A stretch of DNA of 64,000 bases from Marisa cornuarietis (lineage: Eukaryota; Mollusca; Gastropoda; Architaenioglossa; Ampullariidae): assembly GCA_004794655.1 (NCBI GenBank), contig SMMW01000575.1, positions 7,884,501-7,948,500 on the forward strand, read 5' to 3'. Positions 23,480 through 37,354 of the stretch are shown piece after piece. The translations under genes and the position numbers were made by a program. Each line of letters opens with the position of its first letter. Position 1 is the stretch's first letter. The notes below the pieces were generated by a model that did not search any database, had not been told where the DNA came from, and worked only from the letters and a program-made list of their open reading frames with translations.

Positions 23480-24300
23480 AAAACCCGGGAAACAAAAGCT
23501 AGGTCCCAGCCATGTACAGAACGCCCAAGACACTACTCCGTATTAAACAAACAAATACATACGTATAAACGTACAAACAAGTACGCACACACCCATATGG
23601 GAGAGAAACGAGACACCATGACGCTGAGGGAAGTGGCCGACTACATCTTCTGTGTCGGTTGGGCGGCCTTGGTGCGTATGTCATCATTCTCTCTCTCTCT
23701 CTCTTTTCTCCTCCCGCCTTTTTTGTACCGGAGGTTGGCGAGCTGCGCGTGGCCATGCATTATCGCTGCACTGTGCGGGGTCTTTGCCAGCCCAACCTAA
23801 CACGCCCACGCACTGTCGCGAACGGGACGATTCGCCGGTCGCCGATCAATCGGCATTTCTGGTATGTGGAGACGTGCATGACAACGAGCACGCGAGACAC
23901 CTGACTAAACGTTGTCATGACAATACCTCTTCAGACACCTAATAGGTAATCATTAAATTCCAGTGCCTTCGTTTATGATTATTTTTTTCAGCACACTCTC
24001 GCAGAGTTCGAAACTACCGGGCACGTTTGTCAACGCAAGTCAGCTCTGCATCGATTCGGAAAACGCACAGCTTTACCGTTGAGTTTTTTTAGTTGTTTAT
24101 TATTATTATTATTATTATTTAGTTTACAAGGTTTCGTGTGGCTTTAACCATTGAGCAGTTTCTTGCTGAAGCACGTAATTTTTGGTGCACATTACACAGT
24201 GGAACTGAAGTATGCGATGTGGTTGTTTTCAAGGAACAGCGTGCATTATTTATGATCGAGATCTCTGCAAGTAGCAGAGACACACTTGTTTTTGTGACAG
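23480..24300. other. Non-coding with a GC-rich block
   Basis: Bases 23597-23905 are GC-rich with overlapping short ORFs (for example MTLREVADYIFCVGWAAL followed by a weak gtgcgt donor) and a (TC)n run at about 23688-23706. None matches a known family. A (TTA)n run lies at about 24100-24119. Confidence 0.4.
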
Positions 24301-24429
24301 ACAAGTGCGACTAATGGTCCTGTTCTCTGCCTGTCGTCTTCAGGTAGCAACGCGCGCTGACATTTCTGCTTGTGACCTTTCAAGACACTTGGAGCCAGGT
24401 GAACTTTCGAGTCAGGTGTGAAACTTTGT

Positions 24430-24843
24430 CACAGTCTAAACACAGACGTCGTGCGGAGTGCGCATGTCAGCGTCGTCTGCTAGGCCTCGTTTTCCTGTGA
24501 CCTCGCCAGTGCAACCGCCGTCTGCGTGCATTGTCGTCTGCTACGCCGGTGCATTTGCGTCTCGGTTTCGTCCTAACCTCGAGATCGGTCCCGGCGTCTT
24601 CGCTGAAAAAAAAGGTGTAAATCGCTTCCTACTTGCCTTCTCGTTACTTGTGCAGTTTTTCGAGAACGTTTGGATACTCTGATGTACATCTGATCTGCGC
24701 TCAGGTGCTCAGAAGCCAACAAAATAAATGATTTACGTCTGCTTCATTCATAAATCGTAGAATAAGGTACTGTAAGAAGATACAACTAGATCTGCAGCCT
24801 GTCTTCTCTGAAAGGAACCGAAAAAAATGGATGCAAGCGAAGG
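24430..24843 (+). other. Possible first exon of an unidentified gene
   Basis: A CpG-rich stretch (24440-24600) is followed by an ATG at 24827 that encodes MDASE and then meets a good donor, g|gtaaga, near 24843. No downstream exon could be tied to it. It may be a promoter and leader exon, or chance. Confidence 0.2.
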
Positions 24844-24904
24844 TAAGACATTTTTTGTTACGTGCATTATTCTGATATCGCGAGCGTGCACGCGTATGTA
24901 TGCA

Positions 24905-24906
<2 letters not shown>

Positions 24907-24958
<52 letters not shown>
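24907..24958. repeat. (TG)n microsatellite
   Basis: About 25 TG units. Confidence 0.96.
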
Positions 24959-24959
<1 letters not shown>

Positions 24960-24960
<1 letters not shown>

Positions 24961-27900
24961 CCCCGCGCGCAAATAGACATGGCCGGTATTCAAAGCCATC
25001 TTCTGTCTCGAAGCCTATAAAACCGTACCATATACCTAATCTCTCGGCTGTAGCAGTCTACTTGACAGTGAAACCACTGACCCGAATCCTGGCATATTTT
25101 GGCACCTCCTGCAGCGAGATGTGTGTTATGTACCCTATCATCGTCCTCAGTGTCTACCCCATTCGAGAACCTTCTTGCACTAAACTACCCAGTGAGACGC
25201 TAATTTCTTGGATTTACAATACTGACGCTGCGGTTTCACCATTCTTACTACAGTCTGACTACCAGACCCACTGAGGTGTTCGCAGTCAAAGAGTTTCAGA
25301 ACAGGTGCTAATGCTGGACAGCGGTGTCCAGAGAGTGTTATCTGCTTCCCAGTTCGATTCCTTACCTCGTAGAAAAAGAGCAGGTCAACATGGCAGTCCG
25401 TCTGTACTGACAGATACCTGGCGGAAAACCAGCAGCAGAGGTTTGTACTGACCCATAAACGCTGACTGTGTGCTATGGTCGAAACGGCAAGGATCGAAGC
25501 CGTGGCACGTGCATGGAACTGTCATGGTGTTCTGACCTGGTCACATCCAATGTCGCTTCAGTCGTCAAATGGTGGTCGTTTGGTTCTGTAAACGTCTCTT
25601 GATGTCACGGAAACAAGAGCGCGCCACATGCTAGCAGCACTCGGTGCACCTGCTTCAATATTTCAGATTTATGGCATGTGAACATACTTCGCTACAACGA
25701 GGGCTCAGTCCTGCGCCCACATGCCCACACAGCGGGAGAGCAGGGGTACGGAGAATTATTGCGTGGGTAGACACCTCTGAACCGACTTTTTTAACTTCAC
25801 ACCCGATAAACGTTTAAGAAGTGTACTTAATGTTGTGAAGGGACTGAGATAAACGCAGGTACTGACGAGTGTTATGTAATATGCTTGGGGGTCTGTGCAT
25901 AGGTGTGTGTGTGTGTGTGGATGAGCGGGAAGGTGTCGAGAGCGTAAAAGATCGATGGGCGAGCAAACAATAAAACAGGCAACCACCCCGATATCAGTAT
26001 ACTGCGTTACAGGCAATTGGAGCAGCAGGGTTACTAAAACTTTCACGATCCCAACGTGTGGTGCTAAAGATGTGCTGGACTGTTACCGATGGTGGGAAGC
26101 GACACCTTCATTGATTTTTTTGTGATGGCTTGCGGAGAAGGAAAGAAAGCAATAGTCCTGTCGTGAAAAAAAACATCGCAAGGCTTTTGATTAGCAGGAA
26201 CACCAGCACCTCATTTTTCGATCTGTCACGGATTTATGTCAATCCTGCAAACCATAACTGTTTTCCATCATTGCATCGTTGGCAGAAGAGAATAACTACA
26301 CTTGAAAAACATTAAATTCGGTTTGTGCATCATACTGGGAACAGCAGACTTTGCTGCCAAGTCTATTCACTTAATCTGAACTGGTTTGAACTTTTCTGCA
26401 ACGCTGAGTTGTCTGAACGTCGGAAGCACTCGTCCCTCTACCCACATGGTAGCCGGCAGGGCAGGGACAGACGCTCTGTGGTGTGTGACGTATTGGCGTC
26501 CCAACGTGCAATCACGTGCTTGTATGCGCGGTTACATGCAAATGGGCGTGCAACTTAGGAGGGCGCAAAGACCGAGGGAGGATATGACAGTAAAAAAGAT
26601 ATAGAAGGCGGATGGGGGGCAGATACATAAAGACGGGGGTTTTGTGCATTAGTTCTTTAGGGCGTTTTCAAAAAAAATTGAGAGTACTGTTTCCGTGAAT
26701 AACATGTGTCTAAAAGGGTGAACTCGGATCTCTGTCACACTGTCTCGTCATTTAGCATCTTTCGATGTCAGTTACTTTTCTAATCTCGGGGTAACAGCCT
26801 GCTTCTCTTTATGACCATGCGCCTTGGGCGGTGCCTGTAACTAAGTAAACTAATTTCCGACTGAGATAGGTTTCTGACATGCTCCGTCCATACATCCCTT
26901 CATCTGTCTCTGCCTGGATGGTTCCTTTTTTTTTTCTCGGTGTGTGTCAACAATATAAACATCTCTTAAATGCCGACTAATAACAGAAATGTGGATCGTG
27001 AAACAGTGATGTGTGCACGGTTTTTTTTTTAGGAAACAAATAATACACCCCCCCCACACACACACACACCCAACCACCTAGCCAACATAAGACAAACCCG
27101 CCAGCCAGCCAACCAACCAACCAACTTACTAAGCATCATAAAACAAACCATCCAACAAACGAATCAACCAACATACCGAAATAAAACGAAGTAACAAACA
27201 TACCAGCAAGCCAGCAATTTATAGACTAACCATCCAACAAACGAACACAAATGTAAACAAACAAATCACCACGTAAACATACCAACAAATCAACTACAAA
27301 TAAATAAACAAATAAAAAAATAAGAGACTTAACAAACCAACCAGCCTGCCAACCGAAAGACTAACCAGCCATCTTTACAACCATTTAGCTAGCCCGTTGT
27401 ACAGAACGTGCATGCGCGCGACATAACTGAACGATAAGAAGAACGTAATTTAACCGACATTCAAATGGCGAACGACAGCCTGGCTCCTGCTGTGAGTTAA
27501 TAGCTGTGCTTTGATGCTGGTAATGAGCTCGTTGAACAAATGAGAGGTGAACAATGACAAAACAATAGTATAATGTCTGCTTGAGTTTTGGAACATAACT
27601 TTGTGAAACGGCTGGGATAAGCACAGATGCACAGTGGTACCGTCTGGCTGGCTGACTAGCTGGGTGTTTGTTTTCCTCCTCTGCCACACCTCAGTGTGTG
27701 TGTGTGTTGGTGGGAAGGGAAGGAGGGGAAAATGGTTCTAGGATGGTGGTGTGTGGCGGGTTGGGAGGGTGTGAGAGATTAATTTTGAGATAAGTTGGAA
27801 TGGATTTTTTTTTTCTGTATTTAGGAAAAAAAAAACAAAAGAAAAGATTGCAGAACCAGCCTCCCATTCATTTCCCTATTAGAAAAATATTATAATCATT

Positions 27901-30265
27901 TATTTATATAGATAATTTTTGCTCTTGAATTTCAGTTGGAATGATTTCACTTGCAGCATGAAGTGTATGACAAAACTCAAACTGCGAAATTATATTGAAG
28001 TTTACATCGAGTAGAGGCTGCAACAGAATCAAACTGAATGACGTTTACAATTCCGATAAAGTCATACATAAAAGTTACACACAGGTGGAGTTTGTCTTTG
28101 TAGCTGATTTTTTGTTTGCAAGAAATTTGTAGTAGTGATGTTTATCTTTCAATACGTTTCATGATATTTTTCACATTCCAAAGCAATGTGGGAAGACATG
28201 AAAACTGCCAGTTACCAGCCTCCTACGTATTGGCTTTCTTTGATGTTATTAGATCAACCAACAGCTCAAGAAAGTTGAAACGCAAGCCTTGGGCAGAAAC
28301 TATAATATAGAGCCGTCTGACGAAAGATTATGAAATTGCCTAAGGTGCAAGCATCTGCTTACTATTTTCGAACACGCATTTGGGGGCTATCTCACAAGCG
28401 CAGAGGAGTTGAAAAGATGGGTGGACGCTTGCATTTTTCCGCCATGTTAAAAGATAGGCAACCATTCCATTGTATTAACAAGTGCGCTGGCGAAATCGCT
28501 GCATGAGAAACCAACAGCTGTTTATTACGCCTTTGCACAGCAGAAACATGCATACAGGAAACAGCTTTAGAGTCTTCTTTTGCCTTTGCCATTCCTGACC
28601 AAATTCTATCTAATCAAGGGGGAAAAAGTGAACACAGACTTTTAAACGTTATTCGTATAGTGTAATCCACTTTGCGAAAATTTTGGAGGTTGTACGTTTT
28701 ATAATAACACAGCTGGTTAGCAGGAGAAATATGGACAAAGGTTTGATCAAGTTTTTATATAACCACCAAGTATAACCTTGCCGAACTTGGCCATACCTTT
28801 GTCTATACTTCTCTGCTTAAGAAGGGCGTTGTGCACATTTCCTTTTTTGTGAAGAATATTATAACTAGCCAGAACTAAGTCAGAACCACGACCATTCACA
28901 TGGAATCACAATGACGGGCTCATCACAGACGTTCTAGAGGCATAGTGCGTGGATCCTATTGTAAGATCCCATCTGCACGATCCTTATTTGATGATTTAAA
29001 CAAAAATAAACACAAAAGTGTCCATCTGTTGCTGCAACGGATGGAAGTGCATAGAGTACAGTGCGAGGGGTACATTATAGAGGTTCTGAAAAGGGGAGAT
29101 AACGATCCCTACGATCCTATGGCGAGATCCGGACACCAGGATAATGATGATGATGCCTGACGTTGACCATACCAATACATATTACAGACTTTGATAAAAT
29201 TATGCATCGACTGGTTATGAGAAGAATGCTTGTCGGTGCACATGAATTACGGCAAAATATATATTCTGCAAGGTTTGATTAACAGATTTACTATGTGACG
29301 TGCATTGAGGAATTATATAGTTTGCTTGACTTTATGAGTAACACTGAGGTGACGTGTACTTATGATTTTAAAAAAATTGTTGAGGAAATATATTTTTTAG
29401 AACAGAAAATGCATGACGGGGCAAACGAGGTGTGTGTGCGTATGTTATTAATGTGAAAAATGAGTCGCAATGTCCACCTAGTGTTGAAGTGGTGACATGT
29501 GCCTGGTGCAGTTTCCCGCTGAGGAGAATGACTAGCAAGCTGTCGTCTTCTACGGTCAAACAACTACAGCTTGCTCTTTAGAAGGGTTGCATTCAATGTT
29601 GCGTCGATCTCGGCAAGTGCATATGATGGAGGAGAGTTCTTATGTTGCGAGTAATCTTGACAAAGCTCGTCACCAAAACTCTAGAGAATGTATAACCCTG
29701 TCCGAAGCATGGTCGTTGTGAAGCATCACATTAACATGAGCCAAATCTTTGCCTACGGTGTAATGTAATTCAGAACATAAAGAAACTGTACAGACAATAT
29801 GTTTCTGAACTTAAGAAATTTGTTTAGACTTTTCATGCATTCACACTCATACGTATGTAGCTCTTCTTGTAAATAATAGTCCTTGTGCACTTTGTGTTTG
29901 TAGATGTCAGCAGTACCGGGTCTATGCAAGAGGAGTTATTAATCTGGTATGTGTAACATTTGTCAGCAGTTCTGGTCATGTGAAGTGGGAGCATTTCATC
30001 GTGGTCACTTTCCCGACACACCGCATCATCCCCAAAAGTAAATCACCGTATTGCTTAAGCCGGAAGCACTTACCGCCTAATCAACCAAAGTGTCAGTGCT
30101 CTCCCCTTTGTTTTGATGATGCTTGACTCCTTGGTCCAGACTGGACAAGAAGAATGGTCAAGCTCAAGAAAACTACCAATGTCCTGTCCATATTTAGGTT
30201 TTTGTCATTATAATACAGATCGAAGATACCGTAGTCTTAAAAACCATTAGACTGTCTCACCTACA
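24960..30265. other. Gene-poor stretch, no gene recognised
   Basis: I found no exon pair or protein family on either strand. It contains a degenerate CCAA/AACA-type low-complexity tract at about 27060-27370 and short homopolymers. An open stretch at 28945-29160 (71 codons, ending in NDDDA) resembles nothing I know. Confidence 0.4.
27060..27370. repeat. Degenerate (CCAA)n / (AACA)n low-complexity tract
   Basis: Runs of ccaaccaacc and aacaaacgaac variants with almost no G, over about 300 bp. Confidence 0.85.
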
Positions 30266-30269
30266 TGTA

Positions 30270-30475
30270 GAAAAGCAGCATACATGGCACTGGCATGTAG
30301 AACAGGAATATTTGCGTGTTGTTGGCAAGTAGGAAAACAGTGCATTATGTGTCACTACAATCCCTGCACGTGATGTATCACCAGAAAAAAAACAGTACGT
30401 GATATGTCACTGGCATGTCGAATAAACATTTATGTGACGTGTTGCTAGCAATAGAACAAACACATTAGGTGAGTC
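30270..30475. repeat. Degenerate minisatellite, roughly 40-45 bp units
   Basis: Four to five diverged units combining 'gcatgtagaa' or 'gcatgtcgaa', 'aacagt' and 'gtgatgtgtcact'. Confidence 0.6.
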
Positions 30476-30479
30476 CCAA

Positions 30480-32395
30480 GTAAGTCAAACATGGGACTTA
30501 ATATTACAGGGTCGAACTACAAAATGTATTCTGCTCTTTATTATTGTTTATTTCCCGCTAGTGTAGAAAATAAACGTGGGAAAAAACGCACGCGCGTGCA
30601 TTAGCCTGATGATCTGAATGCAACCTGCTTGTCGCAAGGACAGCTGTACTCGGCCTCTGCATGTCAGAGACACGCACTCTAAACACCCTCAATGTCTGAT
30701 CGATATGCCATACCGCCAGTTGTAACGTTGACTTCTGCCCAGAAGGACTTTGAGTTAAAATATTCGTCAAGCTATCTTGATGCCGTCCCGTGTTTCAGCT
30801 AATTGGTCTGTTAATTACTGCAAGAGGGGCCTTGAAATCGTTGATACCGCATCTTTCCTTTATCTGAATGAAATCTCGCTTCAATATAAGCATGGACTCC
30901 TGTATACCACACCTGTAACCCCGGCTTATCGGCTCATATCAATTGTTGCTGACTCAGGAACAAGATATACCAAAGAGGTGAACTTGCCCTTGTCGGCACA
31001 GAACCTGTTTTCGTTGAGTACTCTGGTTGGCTGGGAAGTGGGAGAGGAGTGCTTGGCAAGGAGAAAAGATAGCTCAGCGTTTTCAAACCTCCGTTATAGC
31101 AGAGAGCTGTCACATTTTTTTCAGTGTGGGCTGAATGTCCTTCGAGGGAACGACACGAGGACACTGACGAAGCGTGCCGGGCAGACTCTATGCTTGATCG
31201 ATCATGCGTGTTGACTATGCCCGTTTGCTTCATCGACTGTACTGGAAAACTCGGCGCGCGTGCTGGCTGTGAAAACCTGGCTCGCTACCGTGTCTGGACT
31301 GTGATCATATCAGTCCACAAGCTGTGCGGAGTTACGATTTTGAAGAGAATATTACGAAAATAGTTATTCTTATTCATTTTTTTGGTTGTTTCCTTTCTTT
31401 TAACAAATAGACTCGCAAAGTACAGTTTTGGGTTGGATTGTAAAGCAACAAGGGTTGACAAAAGACCAAGATATGTGTATTAGCGAGACTATGGATTACA
31501 GAAATATAACAATATTCATAGGGGAAAAAAGTGACAATACTTTAATTGAGTGAAGAAGGGGGAAAAAAAGGGGAAAGATGCAGAAATTTTAAGATCAACG
31601 AGAAGTAAAGCAAAATTTTACAAAATTTTATAATGTTTTGTGATGACGTCGATTAGGTCTAATCCAAAGGAATAGCGAAGAAAATATTATAATGCCTATA
31701 ATTATGTAGTCTACTGTTTATGCTGTTGCTGCCACTGGTGGCGATGTTGTTAACGATGATAATGAACATCAGTGATAATTACTACCATTAAAGGAGGGAG
31801 CGGTAGAGGCAAACGATCTCAGAAATTCCTGTTGTCCTTACTACTGCTGACAACAGTTGTTGACTGTCAGCTCCTTTACTTTTTCGTCCATTCATTCAGT
31901 CCGCAAGGACCTGAATCCAAAGCTTTGAATTCGCTATCATTGATTTTGATTACCCAGCTGAGGACAATACGGAGATACGGAAGATGCGATCAGACACATA
32001 TTGCCGGCGGTTTGAGGTTTCGCTTTGCTGCTCAGCATGTACGCTGTTGGAAGCTGGTCACACCTGCATAATCATTATTCAGAACGATGATATAAGGTCA
32101 GGTGAGCCATGCTGAGTGGAACTGTTTGGTGATTTTCAAACCTGTCATTACAAGCGTCTGTGTGAACGTTGCTGGAGGAGGTGCGTGCCGTTTAATCACA
32201 CAATCCCTCCGTCTGGTACACTCCTTTTCCCCCTTTTTTTCTTCCCGTTGCTCTATGTACGTTTTTAATTCGCCTTTTCTCACCCCTACCTATACCTCCA
32301 CAAATACATTCTCATAACACCATTTTCAGAATGTTTCCCCTGCTAATGCGCCGAACCCATGTACCGAACCCATGTGCCAAGGTTCAAAGGTCGCA
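30480..32395. other. Non-coding
   Basis: Moderately long ORFs exist (for example 30777-31214 on + and 31772-32071 on +, the latter with a hydrophobic stretch near its start), but none shows a known family or supporting splice sites. Confidence 0.4.
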
Positions 32396-32399
32396 CATA

Positions 32400-32690
32400 T
32401 TTTTATGAGAGAAAGCGGACATCCGAGTGTTTAGAGCACAGGCATCTGAGCCTGGATGTGCACCGGTTCGATACCTGCGTTCCGCAGTCAGCTTCCCCCA
32501 ATCGACCTATTTGGCGAGAATGGGTACCTAACTCCATATGAGGGTTGGAAAAGGTAAAGCAGTGAGGGGGAGGAGATTGGCACCACCCTCACATAAAACC
32601 GACCCCGAGAAAAGTGTGGTTTTAACATCTCTCCCACAAGCCAACGACCTGAAAAAGGGCTAGGGGACGACTTTTCCCTTTTACTTTGAC
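32400..32690 (+). mobile_element. tRNA-derived SINE, copy 1
   Basis: The head has tRNA-like promoter boxes (A-box-like gagtgtttagagcac, B box ggttcgatacc). The body, 'cccaatcgacc...aatgggtaccta...ctccat...gagggttgg' and 'gaggagattggcaccaccctcac', is shared with copies at 43983-44256 and, reversed, 55263-55435. Ends are approximate. Confidence 0.8.
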
Positions 32691-32694
32691 ATGT

Positions 32695-33067
32695 TTATGA
32701 GCGACGTCAGACCTGAAACTGGTTTGGCAAGTTACGGGTCACAGCGCTCTCCCCGATTATCACGGCCTCCACCCGCCTTGATATGCTCCACTCTACAAGG
32801 GTTTCCGCGCGCAAGATATACAGCTCAAATTGTAGTCGATAGGTTGTGTGTGCTGCACACATGTTTACCTTTCACTTGGCCTTCTAACCCTTATAGAAAA
32901 AAACTCTGTTCCATGTTGTGCCAAATTTCTGCATTAAGCTGTCCTGGCCAGTATGAAGCTTTGCAGTACATTTAGTTCTGGTGGCAATATGCCCGCGAAA
33001 TCAGAAAGACATTCTAGATTTCCCCACATTTTGTGGCTTGGTCCATATATATATATATATAAGAGAG

Positions 33068-33117
<50 letters not shown>

Positions 33118-34645
33118 AGATTGTGTATGGAGGGGGGGGGTTACACGCTCGATGGAGAGAATGCTCTCTCTGTCGATACAGCCCAGATACACTGCCCAGT
33201 CTCTTTGTCACTTTCAAGCTGTTTTTGCTTGCTTCCCACAAGCATTATTTGCATTTCGGTTCCTTTCGGGGTGCTTGCACTTGCTTGTCAATCTTGCTTA
33301 TGTCGAACGTGCAAGACTTGTTTAACAATCATCGCTAAGCAGCAAAACTGGCTTATGCGGCCAGATACGTGTTTCCTCCCATCTCTTGCTGTCACCCACA
33401 ACTGTTCCTCCCACGTACCCGGACCTGCCCTGCACTCTTCTTGTCCAGTGCGTGCTGATTTCTTCACAAGGCTCAGCACATCCCTGACAGACACGTCGTC
33501 ACAAGATTGTGACGACCTTTGTTACCTGTTTTTGTGTTGTTGCCTAGACAAAGATATTCTTAGTATGTGTAGGAGCTCTGATGTAATGTTTGTATTAGTT
33601 CATGTTTTTTGTGAGCCATTCGAACTAAAATGGACTGAACGTGATTTTGATGTTCTTGTATTTTGATCAGTTTAAGTGTGAATATTTCTGTGGGAAATGT
33701 TTTTTCCCCAAAATGCACAAGAACACACATTATTTAAAAATTGGCTGATTAGGTCCCTGTCTTTTCTGTGTTGCTATACGACGGAGACATTTTAGCGTGT
33801 TTAGACTGTGTTGGCGAATATTTCTCACAGTTTGCATTATCCAATTTTTATTATTCTACATGAATAATACTATTTTAAACAACATAGTTTAACGAGTATT
33901 GTAAATATTTCCGATTATAGTATCTTTGTAAGATGTAATACTTCAGATACTTTCTTGCGACAGTTGTAACATGTTTCAGTTAGTGCTGCGAGTAGGAGGT
34001 CCCAGTACATTGCTGTCACAGATGTACTTCAAAATGATTCGTTTCCTTCCCACGCGCAGGTGTCACTTTCAGCCAAGAAAGCAAGACCCACAGGTATGTC
34101 CATGCCTACCTTGGTGGGCAGGTAACGAGGGGAAGGACAGCGTGGGTAGGTCAGGGGAGAGGACCTATTGATCCACTGTAATATTTATGGTGGCACGAAG
34201 ATTAATACGCCGGCTTGAGTCAACAAAACCTGGGACTGTGTGCACACCCTGTCCAGGAAAACCGCCCTCTGGGAAGGCCTTAAGAAACACGGTTGTTCAG
34301 TACAATACTGTTCATGCTTAACACAGATTGAGGGATTATCTGTAGTTCTGGTCTGGTTTCTTTTATGACACCCCGGTTTCTTTGGTAGAATATACTATGC
34401 GTGTACTCTTGGATCAATGTGCGTGGGCTTTCCGCGGTCTATTATCGTTCTCATCTTTATCCCTTTTGGCTTTTTTTGAAACCTTTGTTGATCGCAAGAG
34501 CGTGTACGCGCTGAAATGATGAAGAATCTATTTTGTGAGACCTATGCGTTTTGTGAGTTGAGAAGCATAAAAGTTAACAGCAAACATGGCACTGAAGTGT
34601 TATACTTTTTTATACTGATTCTTTTTTTTCTTTTCTTTTTATTGT
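32695..34645. other. Non-coding, with (AT)n/(TG)n repeats
   Basis: A short (AT)n, a GA run and a (TG)n microsatellite lie at about 33045-33118. ORFs around this repeat (to 33666) are repeat-driven and match nothing known. Confidence 0.45.
33071..33115. repeat. (TG)n microsatellite
   Basis: About 22 TG units bounded by GA runs. Confidence 0.95.
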
Positions 34646-34649
34646 AATA

Positions 34650-35434
34650 CAGTCGATTCCGCTTAATCGGGACCTATCCGGACGGAGGCTTTTTGCCCCA
34701 GTTAAGCGGCTGTCCCGATTATACGAAGTTTTAAAAAAAAGTACATGTATATGGTGTAAAATAAAGACCTTAGATACAGTTCACCATAAATAGACGTTTA
34801 TTCGTTCAAAACGTCTTGAAATACAGTATGATATCATCCAAATATTATAATAATTTATCCAAACTACGAAAGTATACATCCAGATTTTAATTCAGTAAAA
34901 ATGAGGGTAAGTTGTTACGTACCTAAATCTGAAAGGCATGAATTAGAGCAGATCGCCACTCGTCTGCCCGCGGAAAAAAAACTTAAACCGAAACATTTGA
35001 GACTTGCACAGTGGCATCTTACCATGCAGCAGTATAAACCACCTCTTCACTGTTTATTTATTGTTTTTACTCTCGCAGACTTTGCTGACATAGCCATTGT
35101 CGTCGTTTGCTAAACTGGAAGATGTTTGCTCTAGAGCCTCGTTCTAGAAGTTAATTTTAAAAAATTGTCGCCATCCCGAGGGGGTCTCTTAACGGGACTC
35201 CTTATCTTTAGCTTCCAGATGTGCGATTCTTGGAAAATTGACTTTGAACTGTGGTCTTTGGCCCCTTCTGGGTTCAAAGCTGCCAGCGACGCCTGTCCTG
35301 AATAAGCAGATTAGTGAACCAAATAACCGGAACAAAAAAAGTGCGAATTCACTGTCCGTATTTGTTCTTTACAATTTGGCACAAATGAACGGCTGCCCCA
35401 ATTAACCGGTGTCCCGATAAAGCGGAATCGACTG
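34650..35434. mobile_element. 785-bp DNA transposon with 24-bp TIRs, pogo/Tigger or mariner-like, non-autonomous
   Basis: The left end cagtcgattccgcttaatcg and the inverted right end cagtcgattccgctttatcg pair as terminal inverted repeats of about 24 bp with one mismatch. Each side is flanked by TA (34648-34649, 35435-35436), the target duplication of Tc1/mariner/pogo elements. Each end has a second, internal copy of the 'ccccagttaagcggctgtcccga'-type motif. No transposase DDE domain is readable inside. The only ORF (34901-35113, 70 codons) is unrecognised, so this is a non-autonomous or gutted copy. Confidence 0.85.
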
Positions 35435-35436
35435 TA

Positions 35437-37215
35437 TATTCTACCTCACAAACCGAAGCACATTGAGACTCTAGTTATTGCACCTGTAGTGTCTTCGTAC
35501 AAAGTTTGACCATTTAAAATGTCTTGTTCCCTTTTTCTTTTCTTATAAATGTATTCTTTCTTTCTGACGTTGTGAGAAATGTGAGAACAACCAGCAAGAC
35601 AGTCGACATTATAATCATAAGATATCTTGAAGAAAACTGTTTCTAAAGTCTTCGAATAATGGAGGAACATCAAGAAGACTATCTCAATCGTTCTGTTACC
35701 ACCGTGTATCCTGATCGCCAGTATGTGATGTAACGAGTTTTACCTCTTCTTTAGCTTCAAAAGAAATAATTGCACTCCACTAGATCTTTAAACTGACTTT
35801 GTTGTTTGGTAACTTTGTCACCTCATTACTGTTTCATTGCTTTGCAAATGCCTTCTCTTATATGGGTCAAACAGCCTTTAAAATTAAAATAAAAAATTAT
35901 CACGAACTCATACAAATACAAACTTATACAATCAACACTACACTACATTCACTCAACATCATGCCACAAAAGATGGGGCAACTCCAAGCAGGTTTCTTTA
36001 TGACTGTGAAAACTGTCTCAAAGCTCTTACAAAGCTGGCATTAGCTGCAGTGATGGTGATGTGTATTTAAGAAGCCTGTAAATATTACAGACCACCAGCT
36101 GTGTATTTCCCACGCGAGTAGATGAAAGCGTAAGACGAGACGAGTTTGAATATCGTACAAAGTGAACTGTCACGGGAAGATCATCAAATCTCTTGTAACG
36201 TCTGGCAGGACAAGCGGAACGACATGGTTTGAGAATAGGTGTTTCATGTGACCACATAACAGAGTTTTTTTTTAGGGGGGTGGGGGTGCTGATGTTTGAA
36301 AAACGGTGTATGTACGAGGCTGTATATTGTACGAACATTTTTAATACTGCACCTGTCAAAGTCCTTGCATATTGAAGACGTCTGAGCAATTCGGATCACA
36401 AAAATTGGTTGTCCTTGAAATTTGTTTATTTGAGGCAGGCTGCCTTGTGCAGAACTGTTGGGAACTGGTGTGATGTGGTGAAGTGTGGTGTTTTAGGGGC
36501 AGTGTATGTGTGTGCACACGTGCGCACATGTGTGTGTGTGTGCATTTTGCACTTGTGCGTGGCTATGGGTGTGCATGCCTTTGCAGACTTGCAAGCATGC
36601 ACCTGTGCACATGTGTGTTTGTGCGCGCTTTTTTGTGCTTTCCTTGCTTCGTATTGTTGACTAGGACAGGACTGATGCGCCGATTAGCTGTACAACGCGT
36701 CCACGCCATTCACATCAAAGGACAACATAGCAGTTAGACCTCCAGCGTTTGCCGGCGTTGGCTGCTAGCGTAATGTCTGTCATGCGTGTCAGGTCACCCT
36801 TGATTGCGCTGACGCCCTCGTCGTTGGCGCGCGCAGCGACCATCAAATGTCATTATCATAAAGCTCGGCATTCTCAGCGGAGTGTGGTGCTCGAGGGGGT
36901 TCATTTTGTTGAGCTATTTTTGTGTATCTCGTTCTGCATTCTGCTCTCCTTTCATTTTTTTTTTAATAATAAAGTTGAGTTGCCCTTGCTAACGTTGAGT
37001 TGTGAAGCTTCTCTCTCCCTCTTACCTATTTTATTGTATGGCGCCAAGGTCTACTGTCGGCATGCTACCCGAACTATCGACTATCACAAAGAAGATCTGA
37101 ATGTTGTATAATGAATAATGTATGTGCTGTAAACAAGTGCCTTCATATAGGCGCTGCTTTTACATGCAGACCTTGCAGACACTGGAGGAACGAACGATGT
37201 ACCTATACTGCATTC
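35437..37215. other. Non-coding
   Basis: No exon or family recognised on either strand. TG-rich imperfect repeats lie at 36500-36640. Confidence 0.4.
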
Positions 37216-37219
37216 CAAT

Positions 37220-37352
37220 CAAATGTATCCACCCGTCGTCTATCTGTCCATTAAACGTATCCACCCGTTATCTATATGTTCATGAAATATATCCACCCGT
37301 CGTCTATCTGTCCATCAAATGTATCCACCCGTCGTCTATCTCTCCATCTGTG
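37220..37352. repeat. Minisatellite, four units of about 32 bp
   Basis: Units of 'atccacccgtcgtctatctg' plus 'tccattaaacgt' or 'tccatcaaatgt', repeated four times with small changes. Confidence 0.93.
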
Positions 37353-37354
37353 GC

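Noticed and set aside
30777..31214. 145-codon ORF as a gene
   Set aside because: No recognisable family, no splice or promoter support, and a comparable ORF exists on the opposite strand.
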